From contig NZ_JNXE01000016.1 of NCBI RefSeq assembly GCF_000716605.1, forward strand, positions 1 through 64,000: a stretch of DNA of 64,000 nt, read 5' to 3'. Below are positions 1 through 7,875 of this stretch, piece after piece; positions within the stretch are counted from its first letter, which is position 1; every line of letters starts with the position of its first letter. The notes under the pieces were generated by a model. The model did not search any database, was not told where the DNA came from, and worked only from the letters and a program-made list of their open reading frames with translations. The translations under genes and the position numbers were made by a program. This DNA comes from Streptomyces sp. NRRL F-525. GTDB taxonomy: Bacteria > Actinomycetota > Actinomycetes > Streptomycetales > Streptomycetaceae.

Positions 1-184
1 ACGGCCAGCCCGCCGCCTCGGGGCCCTTCGGTTTGTCACCACGGTGGGGCGGGGTTGGTGCCGGGTACGCGGCGGGCTGCGCCGTACCGCCACGACCCGC
101 TCCCGTCTCGTTGGCGGCTGCGGGTGTGTGGGCCATCCCGGCTGGTTCCGGGTGGGGATACGCGATCACGGGCACGGGCACGGG
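1..184. repeat. Left arm of a 184-bp inverted repeat
   Basis: This arm pairs with 1220-1403 in opposite orientation (x pairs with 1404-x) with four mismatches that I can count. It reaches the window edge, so it may extend further left. The two arms enclose the DUF4190 gene and its promoter. It is GC-rich and I see no credible gene in it; 185-246, up to the stop of the DUF4190 gene, is also non-coding. Confidence 0.9.
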
Positions 185-246
185 GAGCCGGTGTGTGCCG
201 GGGCCGGCTGCCGTGGGTGTGAGGTGGGGCTCCTGCCTGGGTGGGG

Positions 247-1050
247 TCAGGTCTGGGGCTGAGCCGGGGCAGGCAGGCTGGGGGCTGAGTTGTAGAAGGG
301 GTCCGAGTCCGTGGTGTCGGTGCTGTCGCCGTGGTTGATGGCGAACACGATGGTGACGATCAGCGCGACGGCCGTGAGGACACCCAAGACGGTTCCGATG
401 ATGCCTGTGATGAAACCCGCCTGGGCCTGACCGCGGTTCGTGGCCTCGCCCCGGTCGGCGCGCTTCTTGCCCTTGGCGCCGAGGATGATCGCGGTGACGC
501 CGAGGACCAGGGAGACGATGCCGTAGACGCAGAACAGGCAGCAGGACAGGATGCCCAGCACCATCGCCGCGGTGCCCATGTTGTTCTGCGGGGCCATCGG
601 CATACCGGGCCAGCCGTAGCCCTGCGGGTAACCGGGGTAGCCGTAGCCGTTGGACATGCCGGGGCCGCCTGGCATTCCCGGGCCGCCGGGCATTCCCGGG
701 CCGCCGGGCATTCCGGGGCCGGGGCCGTTCGGTGGGCCGGGCTGGCCGTAGCCGGGAGCGCCGTAGGCGGGGAGGCCCGGGGGTGTGCCGGGTGGGCCGT
801 AGCTGGGGGTGCCGGGGGCGGCGGAAGCAGGCGGGGCGAAGCCCTCGGCCGGCATGGCGGTCACGGTCGCCTGGTTGTGCACGGACGGTGACTGCGGCGG
901 GGGCTGCTGGTCCTGCGGAGCGTCCCACTGCCCGGGCGCCGGCTGCTGCGGCACACTCTTCTCCAGCGACGGCTTGCTCTCCGGCGGTGCCCACGGGTCG
1001 CGGTTCGCGCCCGCTCCCGCACCTGCGTCCGGCTGTGTCTGGTCCCCCAT
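247..1050 (-). CDS. DUF4190-type membrane protein with Pro/Gly-rich N-terminus
   Basis: Protein of 267 residues with no known enzymatic role. Residues 1-155 are rich in Pro, Gly and Gln; about 113-132 repeat GMPGGP three times, a short run of Gly-X-Y triplets. Two membrane segments follow at about 159-191 and 212-239, separated by a basic KGKKRADRGEA loop, which is the usual DUF4190 layout. A vicinal Cys pair lies in the first segment near residue 170. The C-terminal tail is short and acidic. I start it at the ATG at 1050 (MGDQTQ); an upstream in-frame start at 1122 would add 24 residues unlike the family. Proteins of this class in Streptomyces are usually uncharacterised. The gene sits exactly between two inverted repeat arms, so the whole gene could in principle be inverted by recombination. 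Confidence 0.8.
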   Translation of the reverse strand: MGDQTQPDAGAGAGANRDPWAPPESKPSLEKSVPQQPAPGQWDAPQDQQPPPQSPSVHNQATVTAMPAEGFAPPASAAPGTPSYGPPGTPPGLPAYGAPGYGQPGPPNGPGPGMPGGPGMPGGPGMPGGPGMSNGYGYPGYPQGYGWPGMPMAPQNNMGTAAMVLGILSCCLFCVYGIVSLVLGVTAIILGAKGKKRADRGEATNRGQAQAGFITGIIGTVLGVLTAVALIVTIVFAINHGDSTDTTDSDPFYNSAPSLPAPAQPQT

Positions 1051-1219
1051 GTTCCGTCCCCGTCCCCGTCGGTCGATCGTCAGACCGACCATGCTAGAGC
1101 GTCCCCGGACCAGCTCCGCCACACGGGCTGGCCCCGGACGCCGTCGGCATCACCGGACCCCAACCCCTTGTACAACTCCGCCCCCAGCCTGACGCCCCCT
1201 CCCCGTGGGTGTTCCCATG

Positions 1220-1403
1220 CCCGTGCCCGTGCCCGTGATCGCGTATCCCCACCCGGAACCAGCCGGGATGGCCCACGCACCCGCGGCCGCCAACGAGACG
1301 GGAGCGGGTCGTGGCGGTACGGCGCAGCCCGCCGCGTACCCGGCACCAACCCCGCCCCACCGTGGTAGCAAACCGAAGGGCCCCGAGGCGGCGGGCTGGC
1401 CGT
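1220..1403. repeat. Right arm of the 184-bp inverted repeat
   Basis: Reverse complement of 1-184 with four mismatches. It contains one half (1307-1323) of a smaller 17-bp perfect inverted repeat whose other half is at 1399-1415, so this arm could itself fold into a long hairpin. No transposase or flanking duplication is visible. Confidence 0.9.
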
Positions 1404-1484
1404 ACCGCCACGACCCCGACCCGCCGACCACCCCTGCGCCCCGGCACCCCCGCGGCCTCTGACCCGGCCCACCCCGACCCCCTC

Positions 1485-1517
1485 AGGGGCGCGGGGAACT
1501 GCGCGCCCAGCCCCCAC
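1485..1517. repeat. Dispersed intergenic hairpin element, copy 1
   Basis: GC-rich element starting AGGGGCGCGGGGAACTGCGC and ending in AGCCCCCAC. GGGGC pairs with the final GCCCC and an inner GCGC pair closes around GGGAACT. An essentially identical copy lies at 59617-59649. I recall this motif as very common between genes in Streptomyces genomes; its function is unknown to me, though a hairpin with terminator or mRNA-stability role would fit. Confidence 0.7.
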
Positions 1518-1646
1518 ACACCCGCACCCGGCAACGACCCCAATCCACCCACCCCCTCCCCGGCCTACGATGATCCCGAGGAATCGATCAGCCGATCACC
1601 CGCGTCCCGCACGGCACCGCCCGGGACGCCGTTCCGGGGAGGAACC

Positions 1647-2714
1647 TTGTCCGACCACCGCGCCGCACCCGCCGCCGGCCACGCCCGTGACCTGCACGCC
1701 TTTATCGCCGGGCTGCCGAAGGCCGAACTGCATGTCCATCACGTCGGCTCCGCCTCCCCGCGGATCGTCTCGGAGCTGGCCGCCCGGCACTCCGACTCCA
1801 GGGTGCCCACCGACCCCGAGGCCCTGGTCGACTACTTCAGCTTCACGGACTTCGCGCACTTCATCGACGTATATCTGTCCGTCGTGGATCTGATCCGCAC
1901 GCCGGAGGACGTACGGCTGCTGACCTACGAGGTCGCCCGGGACATGGCCCGGCAGCAGGTGCGGTACGCCGAGTTGACCATCACGCCGTTCTCCTCGACC
2001 CGGCGCGGGATCGACGAGCGGGCCTTCATGGACGCGATCGAGGACGCCCGCAAGGCGGCGGAGGCGGAGTTCGGGACCGTGCTGCGGTGGTGCTTCGACA
2101 TCCCCGGCGAGGCCGGGCTCGAGGCCGCCGAGGAGACCGCGCGGCTCGCGACCGAGGACCGGGTACGGCCGGAGGGGCTCGTGTCGTTCGGGCTCGGCGG
2201 GCCCGAGATCGGCGTGCCCCGGCCGCAGTTCAAGCCGTACTTCGACCGGGCCATCGCCGCCGGCCTGCACTCCGTCCCGCACGCCGGCGAGACCACCGGC
2301 CCCGAGACGGTCTGGGACGCCCTGAACGACCTGCGCGCCGAGCGCATCGGCCACGGCACCACCTCCGCCCAGGACCCCAAGCTGCTCGCGCATCTCGCCG
2401 AGCACGGCATCGCGCTGGAGGTCTGCCCGACCTCCAACATCGCGACCCGCGCGGTCCGCACGCTCGACGAGCACCCGATCAAGGAGTTCGTCCGCGCCGG
2501 GGTCCTCGTCACGATCAACTCCGACGACCCGCCGATGTTCGGCACCGACCTCAACAACGAGTACGCGGTCGCCGCCCGCCTCCTCGACCTCGACGAACGC
2601 GGTGTCGCCGACCTCGCGAAGAACGCCGTACAGGCCTCCTTCCTCGACGCGGTCGGCAAGACCCGTATCAACGACGAGATCGACACCTACACCTCGGCAT
2701 GGCTGGCCCCCTGA
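1647..2714 (+). CDS. Aminodeoxyfutalosine deaminase / adenosine deaminase family
   Basis: 355-residue amidohydrolase of the adenosine deaminase family. Zinc and catalytic motifs are present: HVHH near residue 28, HAGE with the catalytic Glu, the HGT segment and SDDP near the C-terminus. The motif HHVGSAS replaces the HLDG of ordinary adenosine deaminases; I recall the S. coelicolor orthologue (SCO5662) acting on 6-aminodeoxyfutalosine in the futalosine route to menaquinone, so that substrate is more likely than adenosine. The start is a TTG at 1647, chosen because GGGGAGG lies 5 nt upstream and longer versions have no ribosome site. The next gene begins within 21 nt of its stop, suggesting one transcript. 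Product family is certain; exact substrate is inferred. Confidence 0.85.
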   Translation: MSDHRAAPAAGHARDLHAFIAGLPKAELHVHHVGSASPRIVSELAARHSDSRVPTDPEALVDYFSFTDFAHFIDVYLSVVDLIRTPEDVRLLTYEVARDMARQQVRYAELTITPFSSTRRGIDERAFMDAIEDARKAAEAEFGTVLRWCFDIPGEAGLEAAEETARLATEDRVRPEGLVSFGLGGPEIGVPRPQFKPYFDRAIAAGLHSVPHAGETTGPETVWDALNDLRAERIGHGTTSAQDPKLLAHLAEHGIALEVCPTSNIATRAVRTLDEHPIKEFVRAGVLVTINSDDPPMFGTDLNNEYAVAARLLDLDERGVADLAKNAVQASFLDAVGKTRINDEIDTYTSAWLAP

Positions 2715-2734
2715 CCAACCCGCAGAATGGGCCC

Positions 2735-3421
2735 ATGCAGAACGTGACCGCCGTGGGCCATCGCGGCGACCCCTACCGTGTCCGCGAGAACACCATCGGC
2801 TCGCTGCGTTCCGCGCTCGACCAGGGCGCGGACGCCGTCGAGTTCGACGTACGGCTGACCCGTGACGGCGTCCCCGTGCTGCTGCACGACGAGACGCTGA
2901 AACGGCTGTGGGAGCTGGAACGGCCGCTGGCCTCACTGTCGGTGGACGAGGTGCGCGGGCTCACAGAGGGTCGCGTGCCGACGCTGGTCGAGGCGCTCGC
3001 CGCGACCGAGGGCAGCCGGGTGATGGTCGACCTGCCCGGCCCCGCCGACCCGCGGACCGTACGCAGGATCGTGGACGAGATCCGCGAGTACGGCGCGGAG
3101 GACCGCGTGTACTACTGCGCGGGCGCCGACGCCATGCTCGCCGTCCGCGCGGCCGACCCGTCCGCCGAGATCGCCCTGACCTGGACCTCACTCGCTCCCC
3201 CGCGCCCCGCGGTGCTCGAAGCGGTACGGCCGCGCTGGCTCAACTACCGCTTCACACTGGTCGATCGGGACCTCACCGCGCACGTCCACCGCGAGGGCTA
3301 TCTCCTCTCCGTCTGGACCCCGGACACTCGCCGCTCGATGCGCCGCCTCCTCGACATGGGCGTCGACTCGATCACCACCAATCGCGTCGACGTGCTCTGC
3401 GGGCTCAGGAAGAAGGGCTGA
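2735..3421 (+). CDS. Glycerophosphodiester phosphodiesterase
   Basis: 228-residue single-domain GDPD enzyme that hydrolyses glycerophosphodiesters to glycerol 3-phosphate and an alcohol. The GHRGD motif at the N-terminus, the ENT segment, the Glu/Asp pair in AVEFDVRLTRDG and the catalytic His in LLHDETL are all present, as is a late WTPD motif of the barrel. No signal peptide or membrane segment is visible, so it should act in the cytoplasm. An in-frame ATG at 2699 overlapping the end of the deaminase gene is an alternative start, giving 12 extra residues. It is co-oriented with the deaminase and ends at a strong bidirectional hairpin. Confidence 0.85.
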   Translation: MQNVTAVGHRGDPYRVRENTIGSLRSALDQGADAVEFDVRLTRDGVPVLLHDETLKRLWELERPLASLSVDEVRGLTEGRVPTLVEALAATEGSRVMVDLPGPADPRTVRRIVDEIREYGAEDRVYYCAGADAMLAVRAADPSAEIALTWTSLAPPRPAVLEAVRPRWLNYRFTLVDRDLTAHVHREGYLLSVWTPDTRRSMRRLLDMGVDSITTNRVDVLCGLRKKG

Positions 3422-3434
3422 GAGACGCACCTCG

Positions 3435-4079
3435 TCATCGCCCCGCCAACTCCCTTGGCGGGGCGATCGATTGAGCGTCCACCCCCTCCCCCACCCACAG
3501 CCGGATCAACAGCGCGGCGGTCGCCTCCAGCAACCCCGCGCCCTGTTCCAACTCCCCCGCCGCGAACGGCACACAGCCCACTTCCCGCACCAACTCCCCT
3601 ACGACCGCGAGCGCTTCGGCGTCGTCCCCGCTCAGCGGAACCCCGAGCGGGCGGCCGTCGAACACCGGGGGTGTCAGGCGCCAGACGTCCTCGTGGCAGA
3701 GGTTGAACGCCTTGACGACACGGGCCTCCGGGCCTGCGGCGGCGGCGAGTTGCGCTGCGGCGGAGGGACCGCCCGCGGTGAGCAGTCGGAAGCCGGCGCC
3801 GACGGGGTTCGTGCAGTCGATCAACACCCTTCCGGCCAAGGGGAGTTGCCGGGCCACTTCCGTCGCTACGTCCCACGGCAACGCGACGAGTACGGCGCCG
3901 GTGCCGAAGTCGGCGGCCTCGCGGAGGCTGCCGGACACACCTCCCCGCCGCCGGGCCAGCGCCTCCGCCCGCCCCAAGTCCCGCCCGCCGAACAGCACTT
4001 CGTGTCCGGCCCGGATCCACTGCGTACCCAGGGCGTCCGCCATGCCGCCAGTGCCCAGAATTCCTATGCGCATCTTCAT
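3435..4079 (-). CDS. NADPH-F420 reductase-like Rossmann protein
   Basis: 214-residue NAD(P)-binding protein of the F420-oxidoreductase / ProC-like N-terminal fold. It opens with the dinucleotide-binding motif GILGTGGMADALG, followed by a GGRD loop that commonly recognises NADP phosphate. DCTNPV and KAFN motifs (as in VVKAFN) are typical of F420-dependent NADP reductase relatives. It probably transfers hydride between NADP(H) and F420 or a small substrate; the substrate is not deducible. It is transcribed away from an HxlR regulator a few dozen bases upstream, so the regulator likely controls it. Its last codons form one arm of the transcription terminator shared with the convergent GDPD gene. 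Confidence 0.7.
   Translation of the reverse strand: MKMRIGILGTGGMADALGTQWIRAGHEVLFGGRDLGRAEALARRRGGVSGSLREAADFGTGAVLVALPWDVATEVARQLPLAGRVLIDCTNPVGAGFRLLTAGGPSAAAQLAAAAGPEARVVKAFNLCHEDVWRLTPPVFDGRPLGVPLSGDDAEALAVVGELVREVGCVPFAAGELEQGAGLLEATAALLIRLWVGEGVDAQSIAPPRELAGR
3437..3467. terminator. Bidirectional hairpin terminator
   Basis: Perfect 13-bp stem (3437-3449 with 3455-3467) closed by a 5-nt loop, between the convergent GDPD and F420-reductase-like genes. It overlaps the last codons of the minus-strand gene. Confidence 0.8.
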
Positions 4080-4109
4080 GCCATGACGGTAGGAAACCGC
4101 TCGGGCACC

Positions 4110-4496
4110 ATGTGGTGCGTGACCTCAGACGTGACGGACCAGACGAACTCGATGTTTCTCGCCGACTGCCGGGCCCGGCTCGCCTTCGATCTGTTGGGCA
4201 ACACCTGGAACTGTGTGGTGATTTGGGCGCTACGGCACGAGCCTCGTCGGCCGGGTGAGCTGCGCGGGCTGATCGGCGGGATCAGCCAGAAGGTGTTGAC
4301 GGAGACGCTGCGGCGGCTGGAGTTCAACGGGCTCGTGGCGCGGCGGTCGTACGGTGGTTCGCCGCCCCGTGTGGAGTACGAACTCACCGCGCTGGGGCGG
4401 ACGTTGCTCGACCCGATCGACGCGTTCGGGGCGTGGGCCTTCGAGCACGGGGACGAGGTCATGGCCGCGCAGGACGACTACACGCGGGACTCCTGA
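4110..4496 (+). CDS. HxlR-family transcriptional regulator
   Basis: About 128-residue winged-helix regulator. The family pattern is clear: a conserved Cys in DCRARLAFDLLGNTW, the LRGLIGGISQKVLTETLRRLE recognition region, and the basic wing ending RVEYELTALGRTLL. HxlR proteins usually sense electrophiles or redox change through the N-terminal Cys and control an adjacent divergent oxidoreductase, which is exactly the arrangement here with the F420-reductase-like gene. The start is uncertain: ATG 4083, ATG 4110 or GTG 4119 are all in frame; I prefer 4110 because it leaves room for promoters. Its 3' end overlaps the convergent sigma-fusion gene by 19 bp. Confidence 0.8.
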   Translation: MWCVTSDVTDQTNSMFLADCRARLAFDLLGNTWNCVVIWALRHEPRRPGELRGLIGGISQKVLTETLRRLEFNGLVARRSYGGSPPRVEYELTALGRTLLDPIDAFGAWAFEHGDEVMAAQDDYTRDS

Positions 4497-6553
4497 GGCA
4501 CGGTCGCCGGGTCGGCCGGGGTCGTGCGGGTGACGTACTGGGGTATCGGGGTGTCGTCCTTGCCGGTGTCCCGGGTCAGGCCGTAGCGGGTCGCACCCTG
4601 GGTGGGGCCGGTGGTGATGTCCTGCTCCACGGCGTCCCAGGTGGTGGGGAAGACGTTGAGGCCGTAGTCGGCGCCGCGTTCGTTGACGGTGAGGGTGACG
4701 CTGCCGTCGACGTAGAAGTACTCGTTCTGCCACATCTGTTGGGTGCCGGTGGGCAGGACGTCGTAGCCGGTGGTGGAGCTGCCCATGCCGGTGGCGGTGG
4801 TGTCGGTGGGGCTGACCGGGTCGTCCATGCGGCGGCCGCCGCCCGAGGCCACGTGGAACAGCTTGCCCTTCAGGGCGGTCCAACTCGGCATCACCACCGC
4901 GCCGTTGCGGTACTGCGGCGAGATCTGCCAGCGGACCAGGACGTAACCCTGGCCGCTGAGCGTCACGTTGTCCCCGCGATGGTTCATCGTGGCGTGCGCG
5001 CCGCCGGTGCTGGTGACGCCGGACGCGGGGCGGTGCGGGAGGGCTGCAGGCTGGGTGTTGGGGTCCGGCGCCCGGTCCACGGCGTCGACGACCGAGCCGT
5101 ACGGGCCGGTGGCCGTCTTCGACGGGGAGGGGGAGGGAGACGGGGAGGACGACTCGGATGTGGACGGTGAGGGTGACGTGGGGGTCGTCGGGGTGTCGGT
5201 TCCCGGGCCGGGTGTGGTGGCTGCGGCGGTGGGGGTGAGGGTCTTCGGGGGTGGGTCGTTCGGGGACTGGGTGACGACGTAGACACCGCCTGCGGCGATC
5301 GTCGCGCCGGCCGCCACGGCGACGGCGGGCTTGGTCAGCACCCCGAGCAACTTGGCGGACCAGCCGGCGGGAGCACCGGCCGAACCGGCGACTCCGGCGG
5401 AGCCTGCCGCTCCGGAAGCTCCCGCCGAACCCGCGACGCCGGACGCGCCCGCAGCCCCTGCCGAACCTCCGACGCCGGACGCACCGACGCCCCCTGCCGC
5501 CCCTCCGACGCCCGAAGCTCCCGCCGCGCCGACCGTCCCGGCCGCTCCCGCCGAGCCCACGGAACCCGCCGCTCCTACGGCTCCCGCCGAGCCGACCGCG
5601 CCCGCGGAACCGACGGCACCCGCAACGCCAGAAACCCCGGCGGAACCGGCAACACCAGACGCACCCACCGAGCCCGCGAACCCTGCCGCCCCTGTAACCC
5701 CACCGGCACCCGCCACCCCACCCACCCCACTCGCCCCAACCCCAAAGGCAGCCCCGGCGACGCCCGCCGCAGCCGCCGCCGTCTTCGCCCCGAACGCCAG
5801 CGACAGCGTGAAGCCCAGCGGCAGCGGAACGAGGGCGATGCCGACAAGGAGGCGTTCCGCGGGGACGACGGACTCGCGGGGGTCGCCGCAGTAGGCGCAG
5901 CCGCGCAGGTGCCGGGCCAGGCGTTTGCGCCAGACCGAGTCGCGGCGGCCGTCCCAGCGGGCGGTGAGGTCGCGGAGGTCGGGGCAGGCGCCGTCGAGGG
6001 CGCGGACGACACCCCGGGCGGTCTCCAGGCGTTCCTTCATGCGCTGGACGCGGACCGCCGCGTGCTGGCGGCTGATGCCGAGCGCCGACGCCAGTTCGCG
6101 GCGGGTGAGTTCGCCCGCCACCTCCAGCCACCACAGGGAGAGAAGCTGGCGGTCCTCGTCGTCGAGCCAGCGCACCGCCTCCGCGACCTCGCGCCGCTGG
6201 CCCTCCAACTGGAGCCGTAGGACGGTGAGTTCGGCGAAGTCGGCGGCGTCTCCCGGTAGACCGTCCGGCAGTTGGTCGGGGGATTTGCGGCGGCGTGCCC
6301 GGTCGCGGATCTGGCGCATGGCTATCGCCACCAGCCAGGAGCGGAAGCTGTCGGGGTCGCGGAGCGAGCCGAGGTGGTCGACGGCGCGGAGCATCGTCTC
6401 CTGGACCACGTCGTCCACGTCCGCATGGCCGTTGAGGGCGCGGCCGACCACGTTGTAGACCAACGGCAGCCAGCCCGCGACCAGTTCGTCCAGCGCCCGC
6501 CGGTCACCGGCCTGCGCCGCCGCGATGGTGGAGCGCCACTGCCGCCCGTCCAT
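4478..6553 (-). CDS. ECF sigma factor fused to zinc anti-sigma motif, collagen-like repeat and surface domain
   Basis: 691-residue fusion. Residues 20-90 are sigma region 2 (DVDDVVQETMLRA) and 125-180 region 4 with its helix-turn-helix (RRELASALGISRQHAAVRV). H215-x3-C219-x2-C222 is the signature of zinc anti-sigma domains. A hydrophobic segment follows at 235-255, then 41 uninterrupted Gly-X-Y triplets at 273-395, rich in Ala/Ser/Val with Pro only at the very end, then a second hydrophobic segment at 401-427, a Pro/Thr/Ser linker, and a 190-residue C-terminal domain I do not recognise. Related ECF groups with membrane-anchored C-terminal extensions are known. I start at ATG 6553 (GGGGAG upstream); GTG 6589 overlaps the preceding stop as GTGA and is the alternative. 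It lies just downstream of an alginate-lyase-like gene. Confidence 0.8.
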   Translation of the reverse strand: MDGRQWRSTIAAAQAGDRRALDELVAGWLPLVYNVVGRALNGHADVDDVVQETMLRAVDHLGSLRDPDSFRSWLVAIAMRQIRDRARRRKSPDQLPDGLPGDAADFAELTVLRLQLEGQRREVAEAVRWLDDEDRQLLSLWWLEVAGELTRRELASALGISRQHAAVRVQRMKERLETARGVVRALDGACPDLRDLTARWDGRRDSVWRKRLARHLRGCAYCGDPRESVVPAERLLVGIALVPLPLGFTLSLAFGAKTAAAAAGVAGAAFGVGASGVGGVAGAGGVTGAAGFAGSVGASGVAGSAGVSGVAGAVGSAGAVGSAGAVGAAGSVGSAGAAGTVGAAGASGVGGAAGGVGASGVGGSAGAAGASGVAGSAGASGAAGSAGVAGSAGAPAGWSAKLLGVLTKPAVAVAAGATIAAGGVYVVTQSPNDPPPKTLTPTAAATTPGPGTDTPTTPTSPSPSTSESSSPSPSPSPSKTATGPYGSVVDAVDRAPDPNTQPAALPHRPASGVTSTGGAHATMNHRGDNVTLSGQGYVLVRWQISPQYRNGAVVMPSWTALKGKLFHVASGGGRRMDDPVSPTDTTATGMGSSTTGYDVLPTGTQQMWQNEYFYVDGSVTLTVNERGADYGLNVFPTTWDAVEQDITTGPTQGATRYGLTRDTGKDDTPIPQYVTRTTPADPATVPQESRV
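5369..5737 (-). repeat. Repeat coding for 41 Gly-X-Y triplets
   Basis: In-frame 9-nt-scale repeat inside the sigma-fusion gene. Every third codon is glycine without interruption from residue 273 to 393; X and Y are mostly Ala, Ser and Val. The opposite strand shows long Pro/Ala/Glu pseudo-frames that are shadows of this repeat. Confidence 0.9.
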
Positions 6554-6585
6554 GTCGCTCCCCGCCCTCCCGGCCTCACCCGATG

Positions 6586-7875
6586 TCACTTGCTGTACAG
6601 CAGTGTCCCGAAGCCCAGTTGGTCGAAACCGCCGCTGTTCGGGCCGTAGTCACCGCCACCGCCCTCCGCACGCACCTTCTCAGCCATGAGAGTGATGAAC
6701 GGGGTGGAGAGGCGCCGTCGGCGGCCGTAGTGGTTGTACAGAATCTCCCAAACCGGGCGAACGGCGCCCCGCGCTATGTCGGAGATCACAGGCTGTTCCA
6801 TGTACTTGCCGTTGCCCTGACCCATGCGCCAGCCGTACGTCGTGAAGGGCACGGCCGCGCCGAGGTTGTACTTGGCGACGTACTCGGCGGCCTTCATGAA
6901 CCGGTTGTCGAGGTAGCCGTAGAGGTCGACGTCCTGGTTCCAGGCCATCTCGCAGATCGCGCCCATGAGGCCCATGCCCATCATCGTGTGGCCCTGGTCG
7001 CGGCCGCTCTCCTGCCACTGGGCGAGGCCCTGGCCGGCGTAGACGAAGGGGATGGCGTGCCTGAACGAGCCGTTGCCCGCGCCGGACTTCATGTAGGTGA
7101 CCGCGCGCTGGAAAGTGGCGCGGTCGTCGCAGAGGATGCCGGTCGCCATGAGGGACGCGACGTTGCAGAGGTCCCAATTAGCCCAGTAATTAGTGATGTT
7201 GGCGGTGTTGTGGCGGGTGAGGAAGTCGATGTTCATCGGCGTGAACACCGTGCGCATCATCTTCTTGAAGCGGGCGAACTCGAAGTGCGGGTGGTCGCGG
7301 ACGAGTTCGGCGGCGTTCGCGAACTGGTAGCCATAGATGCCGGCGGCCAGGAAGCGGTCGGCGTTGCCGTTGACCGAAGTCAGCGTGGCCGACCAGGCGT
7401 TGAGGATGGCGACGGCGGTGTCACCGTTGGCCTTGGTGCCGCCGATCTTCCAGCGCAGGGCGTTCTGGTAGGCGGCGTGGATGTCGTTGTACATCGTGAC
7501 GTAGTTCTGGCCGGTGCCGCCGCGTACGACGACGGCCTGCGGGCGGGGCACCCAGGTGCTCGCGGAATGGCGGTTGTCGGTGAGCCGCGTCCAGCCCTTC
7601 AGCCAGGGGTCCTTGCGGGCGGCGACGCGGACCTTGGCGCGGTGCAGGTCGCCGGCGTTGTGCAGCATGCCCGGGTGCGCGAGGGCCTGCGGCCGGGCGG
7701 TGGCGGTGCCGACGGCGGTGGCTGTACCGGTCTGCGCGGCGTCCGCCCCTCCCCCGGAGAACGCGGCGATCCCGCCGCCGACCACTCCCGCCGCCGCGAC
7801 TCCGCCGCCGAGGGTGAAGAGGCCCCGGCGGGTGAGGCGGTGCTTGTTGGTGGGCTTGCGTGCGCTGGTGGCCAT
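6586..7875 (-). CDS. Tat-exported alginate lyase-family protein
   Basis: 429-residue secreted protein. The N-terminus has a twin-arginine signal (LTRRGLFTLGG followed by an Ala/Gly-rich hydrophobic stretch) with likely cleavage after ADAA near residue 47. The mature part fits the helical-toroid alginate lyase family: HPGMLHNAGDL near the start, an NITNYWANWDLCN segment, the RDQGHTMMGMG motif carrying candidate catalytic Asn/His/Tyr residues, and a C-terminal GPNSGGFDQLGFGTLL. It probably cleaves an acidic polysaccharide outside the cell; the polymer is unknown. The start ATG 7875 directly precedes the Tat motif. It lies upstream of, and is probably co-transcribed with, the sigma-fusion gene. 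Confidence 0.75.
   Translation of the reverse strand: MATSARKPTNKHRLTRRGLFTLGGGVAAAGVVGGGIAAFSGGGADAAQTGTATAVGTATARPQALAHPGMLHNAGDLHRAKVRVAARKDPWLKGWTRLTDNRHSASTWVPRPQAVVVRGGTGQNYVTMYNDIHAAYQNALRWKIGGTKANGDTAVAILNAWSATLTSVNGNADRFLAAGIYGYQFANAAELVRDHPHFEFARFKKMMRTVFTPMNIDFLTRHNTANITNYWANWDLCNVASLMATGILCDDRATFQRAVTYMKSGAGNGSFRHAIPFVYAGQGLAQWQESGRDQGHTMMGMGLMGAICEMAWNQDVDLYGYLDNRFMKAAEYVAKYNLGAAVPFTTYGWRMGQGNGKYMEQPVISDIARGAVRPVWEILYNHYGRRRRLSTPFITLMAEKVRAEGGGGDYGPNSGGFDQLGFGTLLYSK

Larger units (their letters stand above)
1051..1646. other. Long intergenic region with repeats, no gene
   Basis: Nearly 600 bp separate the divergent DUF4190 and deaminase genes. The stretch holds the right inverted repeat arm (1220-1403), an internal 17-bp perfect inverted repeat (1307-1323 against 1399-1415), and a dispersed hairpin element near 1485-1517. 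No reading frame here has homology or a convincing ribosome binding site. Confidence 0.6.

Noticed and set aside
1..1403. Insertion sequence or composite transposon
   Set aside because: The long inverted arms enclose a DUF4190 membrane protein, not a transposase, and I see no target duplication.
1311..1646. N-terminal extension of the deaminase by 112 residues
   Set aside because: The extra part crosses the repeat arm and the hairpin element and has no family similarity; the TTG at 1647 has a strong ribosome site.
5331..5894. Plus-strand frame coding Pro/Ala/Glu repeats
   Set aside because: Mirror of the Gly-X-Y repeat in the sigma-fusion gene; no start signal and no domain.
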